Of a stretch of 64,000 nt of DNA, positions 10,908 to 21,455 are shown one piece after another (the stretch's first letter is position 1; the number at the start of each line of letters is the position of its first letter). The translations under genes and the position numbers were made by a program. The stretch spans positions 35,837,001-35,901,000 of the forward strand of contig CP136890.1 of NCBI GenBank assembly GCA_034359265.1, given 5' to 3'. The notes under the pieces were generated by a model, which worked only from the letters and a program-made list of their open reading frames with translations, was not told the origin of the DNA and ran no database searches. Source of the DNA: Canna indica (taxonomy: Eukaryota > Streptophyta > Magnoliopsida > Zingiberales > Cannaceae).

Positions 10908-12215
10908 TGTTGGCCGCCTCGTGCCTCTTTCATTTCTATCTACAATAGTTCCTGGCCCCTCTAGACCAGGGCTATTGTTTTTTTGGTTCATAAGCAGTGC
11001 TGACATTTGCTTGTGGTCCAACATCGATGTGGTAGTGGAGAAGAGTACTTCGTTTTCCCTCTTATGGTCTATGACAACTGCATCAGAATGTTTTTCCCCA
11101 GTAATCATATATGTCGGCATCCTTGCATATCTTTGTAACTTGTTTCCTTGCTTGGAAATCACCCATAATGGGTTTGTAAGTGTAAATCTCCCCTTTATGG
11201 GGCTTCATGAATTAAAAGAATATCTTTCTTCTTCTTTTTTCGGCTATTCTTTGGCTTTCATTAAGTTGTTTGGCTTTCTTCCAGCCAATATGTCGAGCAG
11301 TGTCGACTGGTGTCGATTGTATGTTCCCGCCCAAAAATGAAGTTAAGGCTCAGGTTACCTGTTCGGTAGTTGTGGGCTACCTTCAGAGATGTTTAAATTT
11401 GGAAGTAGAGGCGCTGAGATCGAGGACCAAACTCGGCAAAAATGGAGCTCGCGAGGACGTGCTTGGGGTAATTGAGGGCGTTGGGCCCAAATCTTCGAGG
11501 ATGAGACTCAGTAAAAATCGAGCTTGTGAGGACGCCCTTCGGGTCGTTGAGGGCGCGATGCCCGAATCTTCGAGGACTAGACTCGGTGGACGTTGAGCTC
11601 GTAAGGATGCATTTCGAGTGGTTGAGGTCATGGGACCCGAATCTTCAAGCATTGGACTCGATGAATACCAATTTCACGAGGACGCGGTTCGGGTCGTTGA
11701 TGGCGCATGACTTGAATCTTCAAGGACTAGACTTGGTGAGAACCGAGCTCGCGAGGACGCACTTCAAATTGTTCAGGGTGCAGGGCCCGAATCTTCGAGG
11801 ACCAAACTCGGTGAAAACCAAGCTTGTGAGGACGTGCTTGGGTCTTGGAGGGCGAGGGGCCTGAATCTTCTAGTACCAAACTCGGTGAAAATCGAGCTCG
11901 CGAGGATGCACTGCGGCTCGTTGAGGTCGCAGGGCCCGAATCTTTGACGACTAGTCTCAGTGAAACCAAGCTCGTAAGGACGCACTTCGAGTCATTGAGG
12001 GTGCATAGCCTGAATCTTCGAGGACCATACTCGATGAAAAAAAAGCTCGTGAGGATGCGCTTTGGGTCGTTGAGGGTGCAGGGCCTCAATCTTTGAGGAC
12101 CAAGCTCAATGAAAACTGAGCTCGCCAGGATGTGCTTCGGGACGTTGTGAGCATGGGAGCTCGAGAGTGGCGTTGAGGCCGGCGAGCTAGACTGGTGAAA
12201 GTCGAGCTCGCGAGC
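10908..12215 (-). repeat. Gypsy 3' repeat segment A with 75-bp array
   Basis: This is the continuation of 3670-3844 after the Sirevirus 1 insertion. 10908-11440 is homologous to 12370-12925 (shared GTGGTCCAACATCGATGTG, TCAGAGATGTTTAAAT). About 11444-12205 is an array of some ten units of about 75 bp. Each unit begins near GAGCTCGCGAGGACG, passes GGGTCGTTGAGGGCG and GAATCTTCGAGGAC, and ends CTCGGTGAAAA. Because 75 is divisible by three, open frames run through it on both strands; they are not genes. Confidence 0.75.
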
Positions 12216-13820
12216 GTGGGTTCGCATCATTGGGCTTAAGAGGAAGGTGGGAGGTGCGAGGTTGGCCTTGTCGGCGGAGGTGGTTGAAGACTTGTGACCG
12301 ACGAGCCATGGTGAGTTTGCAACGCAGGGCTTACGTACCAGATATCATTCTCTATGGTTGGTTGTCCTGTCCTAGAAGTGGCTTGGCCGCGTCATTCCTC
12401 TTCCTTTGTGTCTACAACGATGCCCAGCCCCTCCGAACCGGGCCTGTTATTTTAGTGGTTCGTAGGTAGCGCCGACATCTGCTTGTGGTCCAACATCGAT
12501 GTGATTGTGGAGAAGAGTACTTCCTTGTCCCTCTTATGGTCTACGACAATTGCATCAGAATGTTTTTCCTTCAGTAATCATATATATCGGCATTCTTGTA
12601 TATCTTCGTAACTCGTTTCTCTGCTTGTAAATCCCCCTTTGTGGATCTATAATTGTAAATCTCCCCTTTGTGGGGCTTCATGAATAAAATGAATGACCTT
12701 TTGTTTTTCTTTCGGTTGTTCTTTGGCTTTTGTTGAGTTGTCTGGCCTTTTTTCGGCCAATATGTCGAGCGGCATCGATGTTGTATTTGTCGATCGGTGT
12801 CGATTGTATGCTCCTGCCCAAAAATGAAGTTAAGGCTAGGATTACCTACTCAGTAGTTGTGGGCTCCCTTCAGAGATGTTTAAATCTTGGAGTGGAGGCG
12901 TTGAGGTCGAGGACCAGACTTGGTGAAAATTGAGCTCGTGAGGACATGCTTCGAGTAATTGTGGGCGTTGGGCCCGAATATTTAAGGACCAGATTTGATA
13001 AAAACTAAGCTCACCAGGATGCGTTTCGGGTCGTTGAGGGCATAGGGCCCGAATCTTCAAGGGCCAAACTCGGTGAATACCGAGCTCACGAGGATCCGCT
13101 TCGGGTAATTGAGGGCTCAAGACTTGAATCTTCACGGATTAGACTTGGTGAAAACCGAGCTCGCAAGGTCGCGCTTCAGATCGTTGAGGGCATGGGGCCC
13201 GAATCTTCGAGGACTAAACGGTGTAAATTGAGCTCAAGAGGACGCGCTTTGGGTCGTTGAGGGCGCATGGCCGAAATATTTGAGGACCAAACTTGGTGAA
13301 AACTAAGTTCGCGACAACGCGCTTCAGGTCGTTGAGGGCACAGTGCCCGTATTTTCGAGGATCAGACTCGATGAAAACTGAGCTTGCGAGGATGCACTAT
13401 GGGTTGTTGAGGGCACAAGGCCCGAATCTTAAAGGACCAGACTTGGTGAAAACTGAGTTCGCGAGAATGCGCTTCAGGTCATTGAGGATGTAGGGCCTGA
13501 ATCTTCGATGACCACACTCAGTGAAATTCGAGCTTGCGAGGACGTGCTTTGGGTCATTATGAGCGTGAGAGATCGAGAATGGCGTTGAGGCCGGCAAGCC
13601 AAACTGATAAAAATCGAGTTCTGGTCGCCGTGGGCGTGGGAACATGAGATAGGCATTAAGGCCGGCGAGCCAGACTGGTGAAAATTGAGTTCTGGTTATT
13701 GTGGGTGTGGAAATCTGAGATAGCACTGAGGCTAGTGAGCAAGGCTGGTAAAAATTGAGTTCTTGTCGCTATGGGCATGGAAGTCTGAGATAGGCACTTA
13801 GGCCGGGGAGGATTGATGCA
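12216..13820 (-). repeat. Gypsy 3' repeat segment B with second array
   Basis: This is a second copy of segment A: GGGCTTAAGAGGAAGGTGGG at 12232 corresponds to 3672, and the array restarts near 12930. Eight or nine 75-bp units run to about 13555. About four related units of roughly 70 bp follow to 13820, containing GGCCGGCGAGCCAGACTGG and TTGAGTTCTGGT motifs. Repeat arrays between integrase and 3' LTR are typical of Tat-lineage elements. Confidence 0.75.
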
Positions 13821-14044
13821 CCGCACAGGGTTGGAACTATCACCGTTGTTTGGCGGTACGCCTGTCGCGAGGTCATAATGGTTCCTTCGATGCGTACTAT
13901 GAGATAGCCGTAGATAGTCTAGGCACAAAGAGAATGTGCAGAAAAAGACAGAGTATTATTAATAACTATCATGATGATAGTACATTGTCTACCACCGAGT
14001 GTCGTACTGGGCCTATATGTGGTGGTGTGCCTTGTTAAATCCTT
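13821..14044 (-). other. Gypsy 3' untranslated stretch next to integrase
   Basis: This spacer lies between the array and the end of integrase. It includes the short inverted repeat ACTATCATGATGATAGT at 13966-13982. No coding signal. Confidence 0.5.
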
Positions 14045-15100
14045 TCGAGGGGAGGCCGCGTTCCACGATCATGGGAGCTCTCATCCAGAGAGTTTGGCGA
14101 TTCTATAGGTACCTTTTCCGAGGACTTCAATGATTCTATAGGGGCCTTCCCAGTTCGAGGCAAGTTTCCCTTCTTCGATTAGCTTTCTTTGGGGTTCTAT
14201 CTTCTGTAGGACTAGATCCTCTTCTCCGAAGTTTCTCGGTTTGACACGCTTGTTTTATTTCCGAGTTATTTTGAGCTTCAAAGCTTCTTCAATGATTCTA
14301 GCGAATTCCAATTCTTCCCCGATGAGGTCAAGCTCGGCCAAACTAGTTTCTGAATTATTTCGTTCCTCGAAAGTTGTTCTACGAAGGTTGGGCTCTATGA
14401 TCTCGACAGGGATCATGGCCTCTGCTCCATAAACGAGCAAGTAGGGGATTTTCGGAGTGGATGATTGAGTAGTTGTATTATAGCTACATAATACTTCGGG
14501 CAGTTCTTCGGCCTAGTGTCCCTTGACCTTTTCAAGTTTCTTTTTGGGTCCTGCCAGGATGACCTTATTGGCAGCTTCGACCAGGTCGTTGGTTTGTGGA
14601 TGCTTGATTGAGGAGAAGAGCTGTCGAATGCTGAGGTCCGAGTAGAATTCAAGTAACCATCGATCTATAAATTGTGTATTGTTGTCATTGACAAACTCGT
14701 GAGGTATGCCATACCTGCAAATGATATTCTCCCATACGAACTTTCGAACCTTCTTGGTCGCAATTGAGGATAGGGATTCGACCTCTATCTATTTGGTGAA
14801 GTAGTCGATCGCTACCACCAAGCATTTGATATGTCCCGGTGCATGAGGGAACGAGCCGAGGAGGTCGATGCCCCACCTGTGGAATGACCAACCGATTTCC
14901 GTGCTATGTAGTATCTCAAGATGTCATTGTGAGACTTCTGAAAATCTCTGGCACTTGTCACACCTTTTGACATATAGGCTATAGTTTGCCTTTATAGTCG
15001 GTCAGAAATATCTGGCCTGAAGGATCTTTGCTGCCAAGGATCTCCCTCCGATGTGGTTTTTGTAGATGTCATGTACTTCTACCATTACCATGTCTGTTTT
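14045..15100 (-). pseudogene. Gypsy integrase, decayed
   Basis: Minus-strand reading gives the integrase landmarks in order. The CDKCQR of the zinc-binding HHCC domain is near 14955. Catalytic Asp 1 lies in VVAIDYFTK, which is followed by a stop where tryptophan is expected. Catalytic Asp 2 lies in FVNDNNTQF near 14690. Catalytic Glu lies in HPQTNDLVEAANK near 14595. The conserved tail VYGAEAMIPVEI and RNFGEEDLVL comes at 14440-14220. The enzyme would insert element cDNA into the chromosome. All three DDE residues can be seen, but stops and frame changes break the frame into pieces (14413-14652, 14255-14440, 14685-14891). No chromodomain follows, in keeping with a Tat rather than a chromovirus element. 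Confidence 0.8.
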
Positions 15101-15261
15101 AGGTCGACTGATGTATTTGAGCAGTGACCGAGAATATCCTCTTTTGTAGAGTTGATCATTGAGAAGGGTATAGTAGCTCTCGCTATCCTTCTAAATTTGT
15201 TTAGGTTGGAGGTATGTTCCGGAATCTCTCCTTGTATGAGGTAGATTATGTACGGGGTCCT

Positions 15262-15850
15262 CTAGTCAGTGGCTTTCTTGACTGCTTGGACCTCGGTCGA
15301 GGTGTCGGCTGCTTGGATGCTCAGTTGATTGAGGAGTTGTTGTATGATCGACCCATTGTTTTGATATTTCCTGGTTCTCATAAGCTTGGATAACAGGTTG
15401 GCTCGGGTATTTTCCTCTCGAGGTATGTGATGAATCACACAACTATGAAAGTTAGTGATTAAAGAATATACTAGTGAGAGGTACCTTTCAAGAGAGGAAT
15501 CCCTTGCTTGGCAGTCGCCATTGACTTGTCTTAATGACAAGCCGCTAGTTGCTTTCCACGATCACATTCCTGGCTTTCACATCCTGGGCGAGCTTCCCAA
15601 TGATTAGGGCTTCATATTCAACCTGGTTGTTGCTGGCTTTGAATTAGAATTGGAGAGACTACTCTAGGGCAATTCCTTGGCCATTCTCTTGAATGATGCT
15701 AACTATGCTTCCTTTTTCGTTGGAGGCTCCATCTATGAACATCGTTCAAGTTTCGACCTGGTCGGGGGTGCCTTCCTGGTCAATGAATTTTGCGATGAAG
15801 TCTGCTAGCGCTTGGGCCTTGATGGGACCTGTGGGCTGGTACTCGATGCT
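15262..15850 (-). pseudogene. Gypsy second (additional) RNase H, decayed
   Basis: Motifs in order on the minus strand are MFIDGASNEKGS, NNQVEYEALI, and then RQVNGDCQARDSSLERYL with HIPREENTRANLLSKL (15540-15262). This is the extra RNase H domain carried by Tat-lineage elements downstream of the ordinary one. A stop follows CQAR... only at the end of the ORF, but earlier parts hold several stops. Function would be degradation of RNA in RNA-DNA hybrids or structural support of the polymerase. Confidence 0.7.
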
Positions 15851-15949
15851 GAACTCTGAGAGTTCCGCTGACCATGATATTATTCGCCCGACGAGTTTGG
15901 GCTTGGTTAGGACCTACCTAATTGATTGTTCTTTGCGTACCTGGATATG

Positions 15950-16250
15950 GTGACTCTAGAAGTATGGCCTCAGTCTTTTGGCCGAGATGACCAAGGCGAA
16001 GGCGAGCTTCTCTAGCCTAGTATTTGATTTCGGGTTCCTCGAGGACATTGCTAAAAAAGTAGATCGGTATCTGATATTTTCCTTGTGCCCGGACTAACAC
16101 AAAGTTGAGGGCATTTTCTGTGACTGTAAGATAGAGGAAGAGTGTCTCTATCGGCTACGACTTATCTAGGATTGGTAGGCTGGTTAGGAAGTGCTTGAGT
16201 TCCTCGAAGGCATGTTCGCACTTCTTGTCGCACTGGAAGTCCTGTTTCTT
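15950..16250 (-). pseudogene. Gypsy RT-linked RNase H, decayed
   Basis: The minus strand reads LYLTVTENALNFVLVR, then PIYFFSNVLEEPE, which corresponds to the Ty3-type RNase H directly downstream of reverse transcriptase (family pattern LYLAVS..AVSAVLVRE, PVYYVSKVL). A stop follows IKY where the family has another residue. The shift into a different frame near 15990 breaks the end. Confidence 0.65.
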
Positions 16251-17184
16251 TCTCAAGATTTTATAGAAAGGAATGACCCTGTCGGTTGACCTGGAGTGGA
16301 ATCTGGATAGGGCGGCTGGTTTTCCAATGAGTTATTGTTCCTCTTTGATGTTGTATAGGGTAGACATTTCTTGGATGGCTCGGTATTTTTCAAGGTTAAC
16401 TTCGATACCTCGGTTCATAAGCATGAAGCCAAGGAATTTGCCACGATGGACTCCGATGGCACACTTCTTCGGGTTTAGTCTCGTATTGCAGCGTCTGATC
16501 TAGCTGAAGATATCGTTGAGATCACTACAATAGTCTCTAGCGGCTAGTGTTTTGGCGACCATGTCGTCTACATACACTTCCATATTCTGATCGGTCTATT
16601 GCTCGAAGATCTTGTTCATCAAGCGCTGGTATGTAGCTCTTGCATTTTTAAGCCCGAAGGGCATTACCTTGTAGCAAAAGTTGGCATGCTCAGTGCTAAA
16701 AGCTATCATTTCTTCATCTTTCGGGTGCAACCAGTTCTAGTTGTAGCCTGAGTAGGCATCCATAAAAGCTCAAGTACTGGTATCCCGAGGAACCGTCGAT
16801 AAACTTATTTATGCTCGGCAGCGGGTAGGAGTCTATCAGACATGTTTTGTTGAGATCGATGAAGTCGACACACATCTGCCACTTCCCTGAGTGTTTCTTG
16901 ACCATCACGATGTTGGCTAGCCATGGGATCAACCTGATTTTTTTGATAAATCATGCCTTTAGTAGTTTCCCAGTCTCCTCGAGCGATGCTTGCTGGCGCT
17001 CGATTTTGAGCTTTCTTTCCTTTTGGGCCACAGGTTTGACCTGGGGATCGATGGGTAATATGTGACAGATGACTTGACGGTCTATACATGGCATGTCGGC
17101 TAGCGTCCATGCGAAGAGGTCGACATTATCTCTGAGTAGAGCGCTGAGTTGAGCTTTGAGCTCGATGGGGAGGTGAGTTCCCAT
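16251..17184 (-). pseudogene. Gypsy reverse transcriptase, decayed
   Basis: 17184-16951 encodes the linker region with DLFAWTLADMPCID and a run towards GKLLKA, typical of Tat RT starts. 16932-16714 encodes WLANIVMVKKHSGKWQMCVDF and DLNKTCLIDSYPLPSI, the conserved palm motifs. The catalytic box YVDDMV is at about 16575-16558. The enzyme copies element RNA to DNA. The frame is broken after GYQYL (near 16760) and again further on, so it is inactive, though the key aspartates survive. Confidence 0.8.
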
Positions 17185-17399
17185 TTAAGTTACCTGTTCG
17201 GGGGAGGTCCCAAATTGTACGAACTCTAGGTCGTTGGTAGGCTAGGGCCGCTCTTGGACATCTCCTCTAGGGTCCAATTCTGAGATTCTGGGTTGGTGTT
17301 CTATATAAAGATCTGAAATTGTCAGCTGGGACGAGGTACTTGGCAATTCTTCCGGATGGGCCTGCCTTAGCTTTACACATTCACACACGTGCTTCCTTC

Positions 17400-17850
17400 T
17401 AGTTTGCATGGATCCCTACTACTTCTGTCTCAGAGATGGTGAATTTAACGACAAGGTGGGGATTGGAAACAACAGCTCCCAAGTTGTTTAGTGATGGTCG
17501 GCCCAAGATCATGTGATACAGACTGGGGTATTGGATGATAACATATTATACGTCCGTCAACCTCGCTTTTAGCGGAGAGGTGAACATCGTTGTCAGCCAA
17601 AGGTAGCCTCAGTCGCTCTCCTAAAAATCCGATGAGGTCCCCATGGTAAGGAAGGAGTGAGGCTTCATCAATATGCATCCTCTTGAACGTTGAGTAGAAT
17701 AGGATGCTGACTGAACTCCCTTAGGCTACCAGGACTTTCTTGACGAAGAAATCGCTAGCAATAATAAAAATAACGATAGAGTCATGTAGATTTTCATCAA
17801 TTCCGTGGAAATCAAATTCATGGAAAAGTATTATCGAGGTCTGGATGGGC
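17400..17850 (-). pseudogene. Gypsy aspartic protease, active-site Asp lost
   Basis: The minus strand gives KKVLVA, a stop, then GSSVSILF near 17725. The family active site is VLVDGGSS, so the catalytic Asp codon region is replaced by Ala-stop. Downstream, SLYHMILGRPSLNNLGAVVS (about 17540-17470) is the conserved protease C-terminal block, followed by LVVKFTI. The protease would cut the polyprotein. Inactive here. Confidence 0.75.
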
Positions 17851-17949
17851 GACCTCTGCAGGCTGGTTGCGTTGTCGACCGTCATGAGGGCTTTGAGTGA
17901 TTTCTCTCATGCCGAGCTCGTCTCGTCTACTCCAGCGAATCCTCCTTTG

Positions 17950-19139
17950 ATGTAGTTGATGACTCCTCGGATTTTAGTGTTTGGTAGATCGGCTTTGCGA
18001 TCCTTGTAATTGCCTATTGCGTCGGCTTTGCGATTTTGGTGTCCTGTTTGGACTTTGGCGCTAGTGGCCATGTTCTCGGCTCTGGCTTCGTCTGCAGTGG
18101 AGGTAGCGATCGAGGCAGTCTTCTTTGGTCAGGTGCTCGATTTTATCTCGTAGCACCATACACTCCTCGTTGGTGTGCCTATAGGTCAATAGAGTTCACA
18201 CCTCTTACTCTTGTCGATGTTAGGAGAGGGTTTCGGCTTCCCTGTGCTGTTCAGAGGCCTTAACAGTTGTAGGTGGTAGATCTCCTAAGGGATGATTTCC
18301 CTCCTGGCATTCAAAGGAGTGTACTTGTCGAATGTGGGGTTTGGTCGGGAAGGCGACCTTCCTCTCCTATCACAATTTTGGTCATGGTGGTCTCTACCCA
18401 AGCCCCTTTTGTCGGGCTTTTTGGACCTCTTGTCTTCGGCGCTATATTTGGCGATCTGTCTATCGGTCTTTTTGGCCTCTCAAAGTTCTTCCATCTTTAT
18501 ATGACACATGGCCCTTTCTCGGAATCCAGCCATGTCCTTTGGCTTTGCCAAGGCGATCTGGTCTGCAAAGTGCCCGAGCTTCAGTCTATGCCTGACGGAA
18601 AATAGCTCGACGTGCAGGTCTAGATTCAAGATTTCCATGGATGCGGCCTAGATTTTCTTCAAGTAGTCTCTCAATGATTCATGTTTCCCTTCCTTGATGT
18701 AGTGGAGGGTGTCCTCAGTTTTGGAATAGATTCGTGACGACGAGAACTGATTGGTGAAGGCTCGAGACAGCTCTTGGAAGGTGTGTATGTACCCCAATGG
18801 AAGCGTGAAGAACTAGAGTAGCGTGGCTTTTTCCAAAAAAGTCGAGAAGGTGCGGTAGAGGATGGGGTCAGTTATGCCGTTAAGGAGCATCATGGACTTG
18901 AACATCATTAAGTGAGTGGTCGGATCGCCCATGCCATCGTAGGGTTGGAGTGTAGTCGGTAGCTTAAAATTGTTGGGGAGACAAAATGCCATTATATGCC
19001 TGGCGAAGGGGCCTGAGTTGATGGTAGGGGGGGGAGTGGCCATTGTGGCTATGGTGTCCTCCTCTTCTCTCTGATGATGCATGAGAAAGATCTCATCTCG
19101 AAGGACAGAAGCCAGCCTCCTGGGTCTTCTCAGGTGGTT
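17950..19139 (-). pseudogene. Gypsy gag, 3' part, decayed
   Basis: 19082-18813 encodes PFARHIMAFCLPNNFKLPTT, then YDGMGDPTTHLMMFKSMMLL, the signature of Tat-type retrotransposon gag. Near 18190-18110 is YRHTNEECMVLRDKIEHL, the C-terminal block that follows the zinc knuckle in these gags. The 5' part lies across Sirevirus 2 at 37604-37880. Gag builds the particle. Interrupted by stops and by Sirevirus 2 (duplication TGGTT). Open frames on the plus strand over 18036-18605 are shadows. Confidence 0.75.
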
Positions 19140-19869
19140 TGTTGCTCAAATACCCACAATAGAAGGGGGAGTTGAATAGTGTTGGGTGAGTTTTAACTTC
19201 TATTTGATTTCTTTCAAGTTCGATTTCTAATGAAACCAAATTAACATGCTACTAGATAGAGATGCTTGATGAATAATAAATAGCAAATAAGCACAATCAA
19301 ACAAGCAATGCAAAGACGAGTAAATATAGTGGTTCGTCCAACCGCCTACTCCACTACATTGGCTCCACACCAAGAATTTCTAACCAACACTTTATAGACT
19401 ATGTGTTTCCCTTTGAATACAACCGAGGCCTTCCTTCTCAACCCTTTGAGAATGCCTCGAACCTATTCACCTAGGCAAAACACAATTCTACAAAGCAAAC
19501 CCTAAATGTTTACACTAGCACACCTAGCAAGCTAACAATGAAGAAACAAGTTCAAATAACAAGTAAAATTACAATGAAAAGAGTTAAAGAGTAAACCACA
19601 ACTAAAAGTTCTTTTCCATGCCCTCTACACCTCCAACTCTACAAGATGTTGAGGTCAAATCGAAGCCGGAGTCAAGGGAAAATGAGCGCTTGAGAGAAGT
19701 GATTGATCGGGAAGCAAGCGCGAGCAAATCAAACTTAGAAGGCACAAATCTAACTTAGGAAGCTTTAATGACTGGTTAAGAAGAATTAATGTAGGATGGT
19801 GAGGGGTATTATAACCCTCACTCGGCAGTTCACTCCAACGGGCATTTTTCTGCTCGTTGGACACCGTAT
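19140..19869 (-). repeat. Sirevirus 2 3' LTR, outer part
   Basis: Matches 36387-37100 (shared GTGTTGGGTGAGTTTTAAC, AACCGCCTACTCCACTACC). It is interrupted after GGACACC by the gag-protease element and continues at 23510-24032. Confidence 0.9.
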
Positions 19870-20399
19870 TGTCACGGACTAACTGTTTGGGCGGAAAATG
19901 TCCGTGCGGCTTCCTCGCTTCCCGTGCGAGGAATCAGCCTTAAGCCAATCTGCTTGGCCAATGTCGAAAAGTCGCGGGCTCCCACTTCGCGTGGGCCGAA
20001 ACCTCCGTGTGCTTGGACGCAAAAACGTTGTTGGGCCAAATGACCAAATGCATGAAAATGCTGGAAAATACTTGAACGAAAGCAAGAACGAAAGACTAGA
20101 GTGTGCCCAGGCTATACCTGGGTACTATACTTGTGGAGCCTAACCCCCAAGTGCCACCCCCAAGGTTCCTCAAAGCACGAGGAGCATGACAAAATTCCTA
20201 TGTTCGCACACCCCCACCGTCCATGCCACGCCTAGGCAAACGAGGCCGTTTGCCTAGGTGTGAGCAAGAGCGGTGGGCGGTGCGCGGACGCGTTTTACAA
20301 TGCAATTTTTACATGGATGCTCATGATGCAATATTTACAATGCACGTTAGGGACCGTCATGACACATACAGGACTTGACAAACCCGAAAGTCCCTAACA
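19870..20399 (-). repeat. Gag-protease element 3' LTR
   Basis: 530 bp, differing from 22976-23505 at two sites, both A here and G there (TGACCAAATG/TGGCCAAATG and AAATACTT/AAATGCTT). It contains a perfect hairpin at 20231-20258. Confidence 0.95.
20231..20258. repeat. Perfect 12-bp-stem hairpin in LTR
   Basis: CCTAGGCAAACG, a 4-base AGGC loop, then CGTTTGCCTAGG. The identical hairpin is at 23337-23364 in the other LTR. In RNA it would form a stable stem; a role in polyadenylation, packaging or regulation is only a guess. Confidence 0.85.
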
Positions 20400-21455
20400 T
20401 TCTCCCCCACTTACGAAGTCGACGCCCTCGTCGACTCGTTTCTTGAAGACGGTGGAGAGCTCTTGGTTCTTGATCTTCCATTTCTTCATCATGCGGACTG
20501 GGTACCGTCGCTTCGTGTCATTCGGCTTTCGACCCTCGTAAGCGGTGGAATGTCCTTCCTGCTTGCAAATGCCTCCAACTGCGAAGTCCGCCAACTCTGC
20601 TGGGGCCCTTCTGTAAGGAGGTCGATATGGGGCTTGCTCCCCTGTCCCTACTGTGGGTTTGCGCTGTGCGCTGCGTCTTACGAGCCATCTGCCCTGCGCG
20701 GGTGCCTTACGAGTCATATGCTCTGCACGAAAATATTGCGACTTAGAGGCCATCTGCCATGCGCACAAGCCTTGCGTCTTATGAGCCCTCTGCTCTGCGC
20801 ACAAATATTGCGACTTAGAGGCCACCTGCCATGCGCACAAGCCTTGCGTCTTATGAGCCATCTGCTCTGCACACAAATATTGCGACTTAGAGGCCACCTG
20901 CCATGCGCACTCTTGCGTCTTATGAGCCATCTGCTCTGCGTGGAAATATTGCGACTTAGAGGCCATCTGCCCTGCGCATACTTGTCGGGCTCCTTCCTTC
21001 ACTTGTATGGCAGAAAGGAGTTTGTTCTGGCTTCTTGGTGCTGAACGCACTGTTGGAACGATACTGGGGTTGTCCTCCCCCATCAAGCATATCGTGTCGA
21101 GGAAGGGCATTGGTACCACCTTTGCCGCTTTGAGGAACTCTATCCCTAGAATGACTTGATAGTCATCAAGGGGCACGGCCATCAGGTTGATCTGCCCTTT
21201 CCATCCTCCAACTTTCAACGGAATGTCTCTGGCTATGCCGTCGATCATTCGTGTTTCAGAATTCACTGCTTTGACATGACTCGAACTTCTTCCTAGTTTG
21301 AGTCCAATTCGCTTTGCCTCCTCTGTGGCAATGAAATTATGAGTTGCTCCCGAGTCTACCATCGCTCGGGTGGTTCTACCATTCAGCTTGATGTCGATGA
21401 ACATCAGCTCATTCGTCGCTTCTGGACGCTTTGTCGTGGGCTTTCGCTCCCCCAC
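20394..21455 (-). CDS. Aspartic protease with 24-residue tandem repeats
   Basis: 353 codons, in the same frame as gag and directly after its TAA. Near the N-terminus is the retropepsin active site MVDSGATHNFI, then the flap-like and GIEFL blocks (LDDYQVILGIEFL), as in Ty3/gypsy proteases. About residues 155-265 form a tandem array: AWQVASKSQYLCAEQMAHKTQ-type units of 24 residues (72 bp), near 20660-20985. A basic tail (RRYPVRMMKKWKIKNQ) follows where reverse transcriptase would normally begin. The stop codon TAG, with the preceding TGT, is supplied by the first six bases of the LTR. The protein has no natural ATG at its start (first codon GTG), so it would need readthrough of the gag stop or an internal ATG. 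The protease would release gag from a fusion. Confidence 0.75.
   Translation of the reverse strand: MGERKPTTKRPEATNELMFIDIKLNGRTTRAMVDSGATHNFIATEEAKRIGLKLGRSSSHVKAVNSETRMIDGIARDIPLKVGGWKGQINLMAVPLDDYQVILGIEFLKAAKVVPMPFLDTICLMGEDNPSIVPTVRSAPRSQNKLLSAIQVKEGARQVCAGQMASKSQYFHAEQMAHKTQECAWQVASKSQYLCAEQMAHKTQGLCAWQVASKSQYLCAEQRAHKTQGLCAWQMASKSQYFRAEHMTRKAPAQGRWLVRRSAQRKPTVGTGEQAPYRPPYRRAPAELADFAVGGICKQEGHSTAYEGRKPNDTKRRYPVRMMKKWKIKNQELSTVFKKRVDEGVDFVSGGEC
20660..20985 (-). repeat. 72-bp tandem repeats in protease ORF
   Basis: ATATTGCGACTTAGAGGCC recurs at about 20732, 20804, 20876 and 20946 (periods of 72, 72 and 70). TCTTATGAGCC-containing halves alternate. Most unit lengths keep the reading frame. 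Confidence 0.85.

Noticed and set aside
11444..13555. Regular repeats that could suggest a CRISPR array
   Set aside because: Units are contiguous 75-bp tandem repeats with no unique spacers, in a plant retrotransposon.
11270..13726. Many overlapping ORFs of 60-170 codons on both strands
   Set aside because: They arise because the gypsy 3' tandem units are 75 bp long; the proteins are repeat translations with no domain.
18036..18605. Plus-strand ORFs of 70-110 codons
   Set aside because: Shadows of the minus-strand gypsy gag, where family motifs are found.
20463..21044. 193-codon plus-strand ORF
   Set aside because: It is the antisense of the protease ORF and its in-frame 72-bp repeats.
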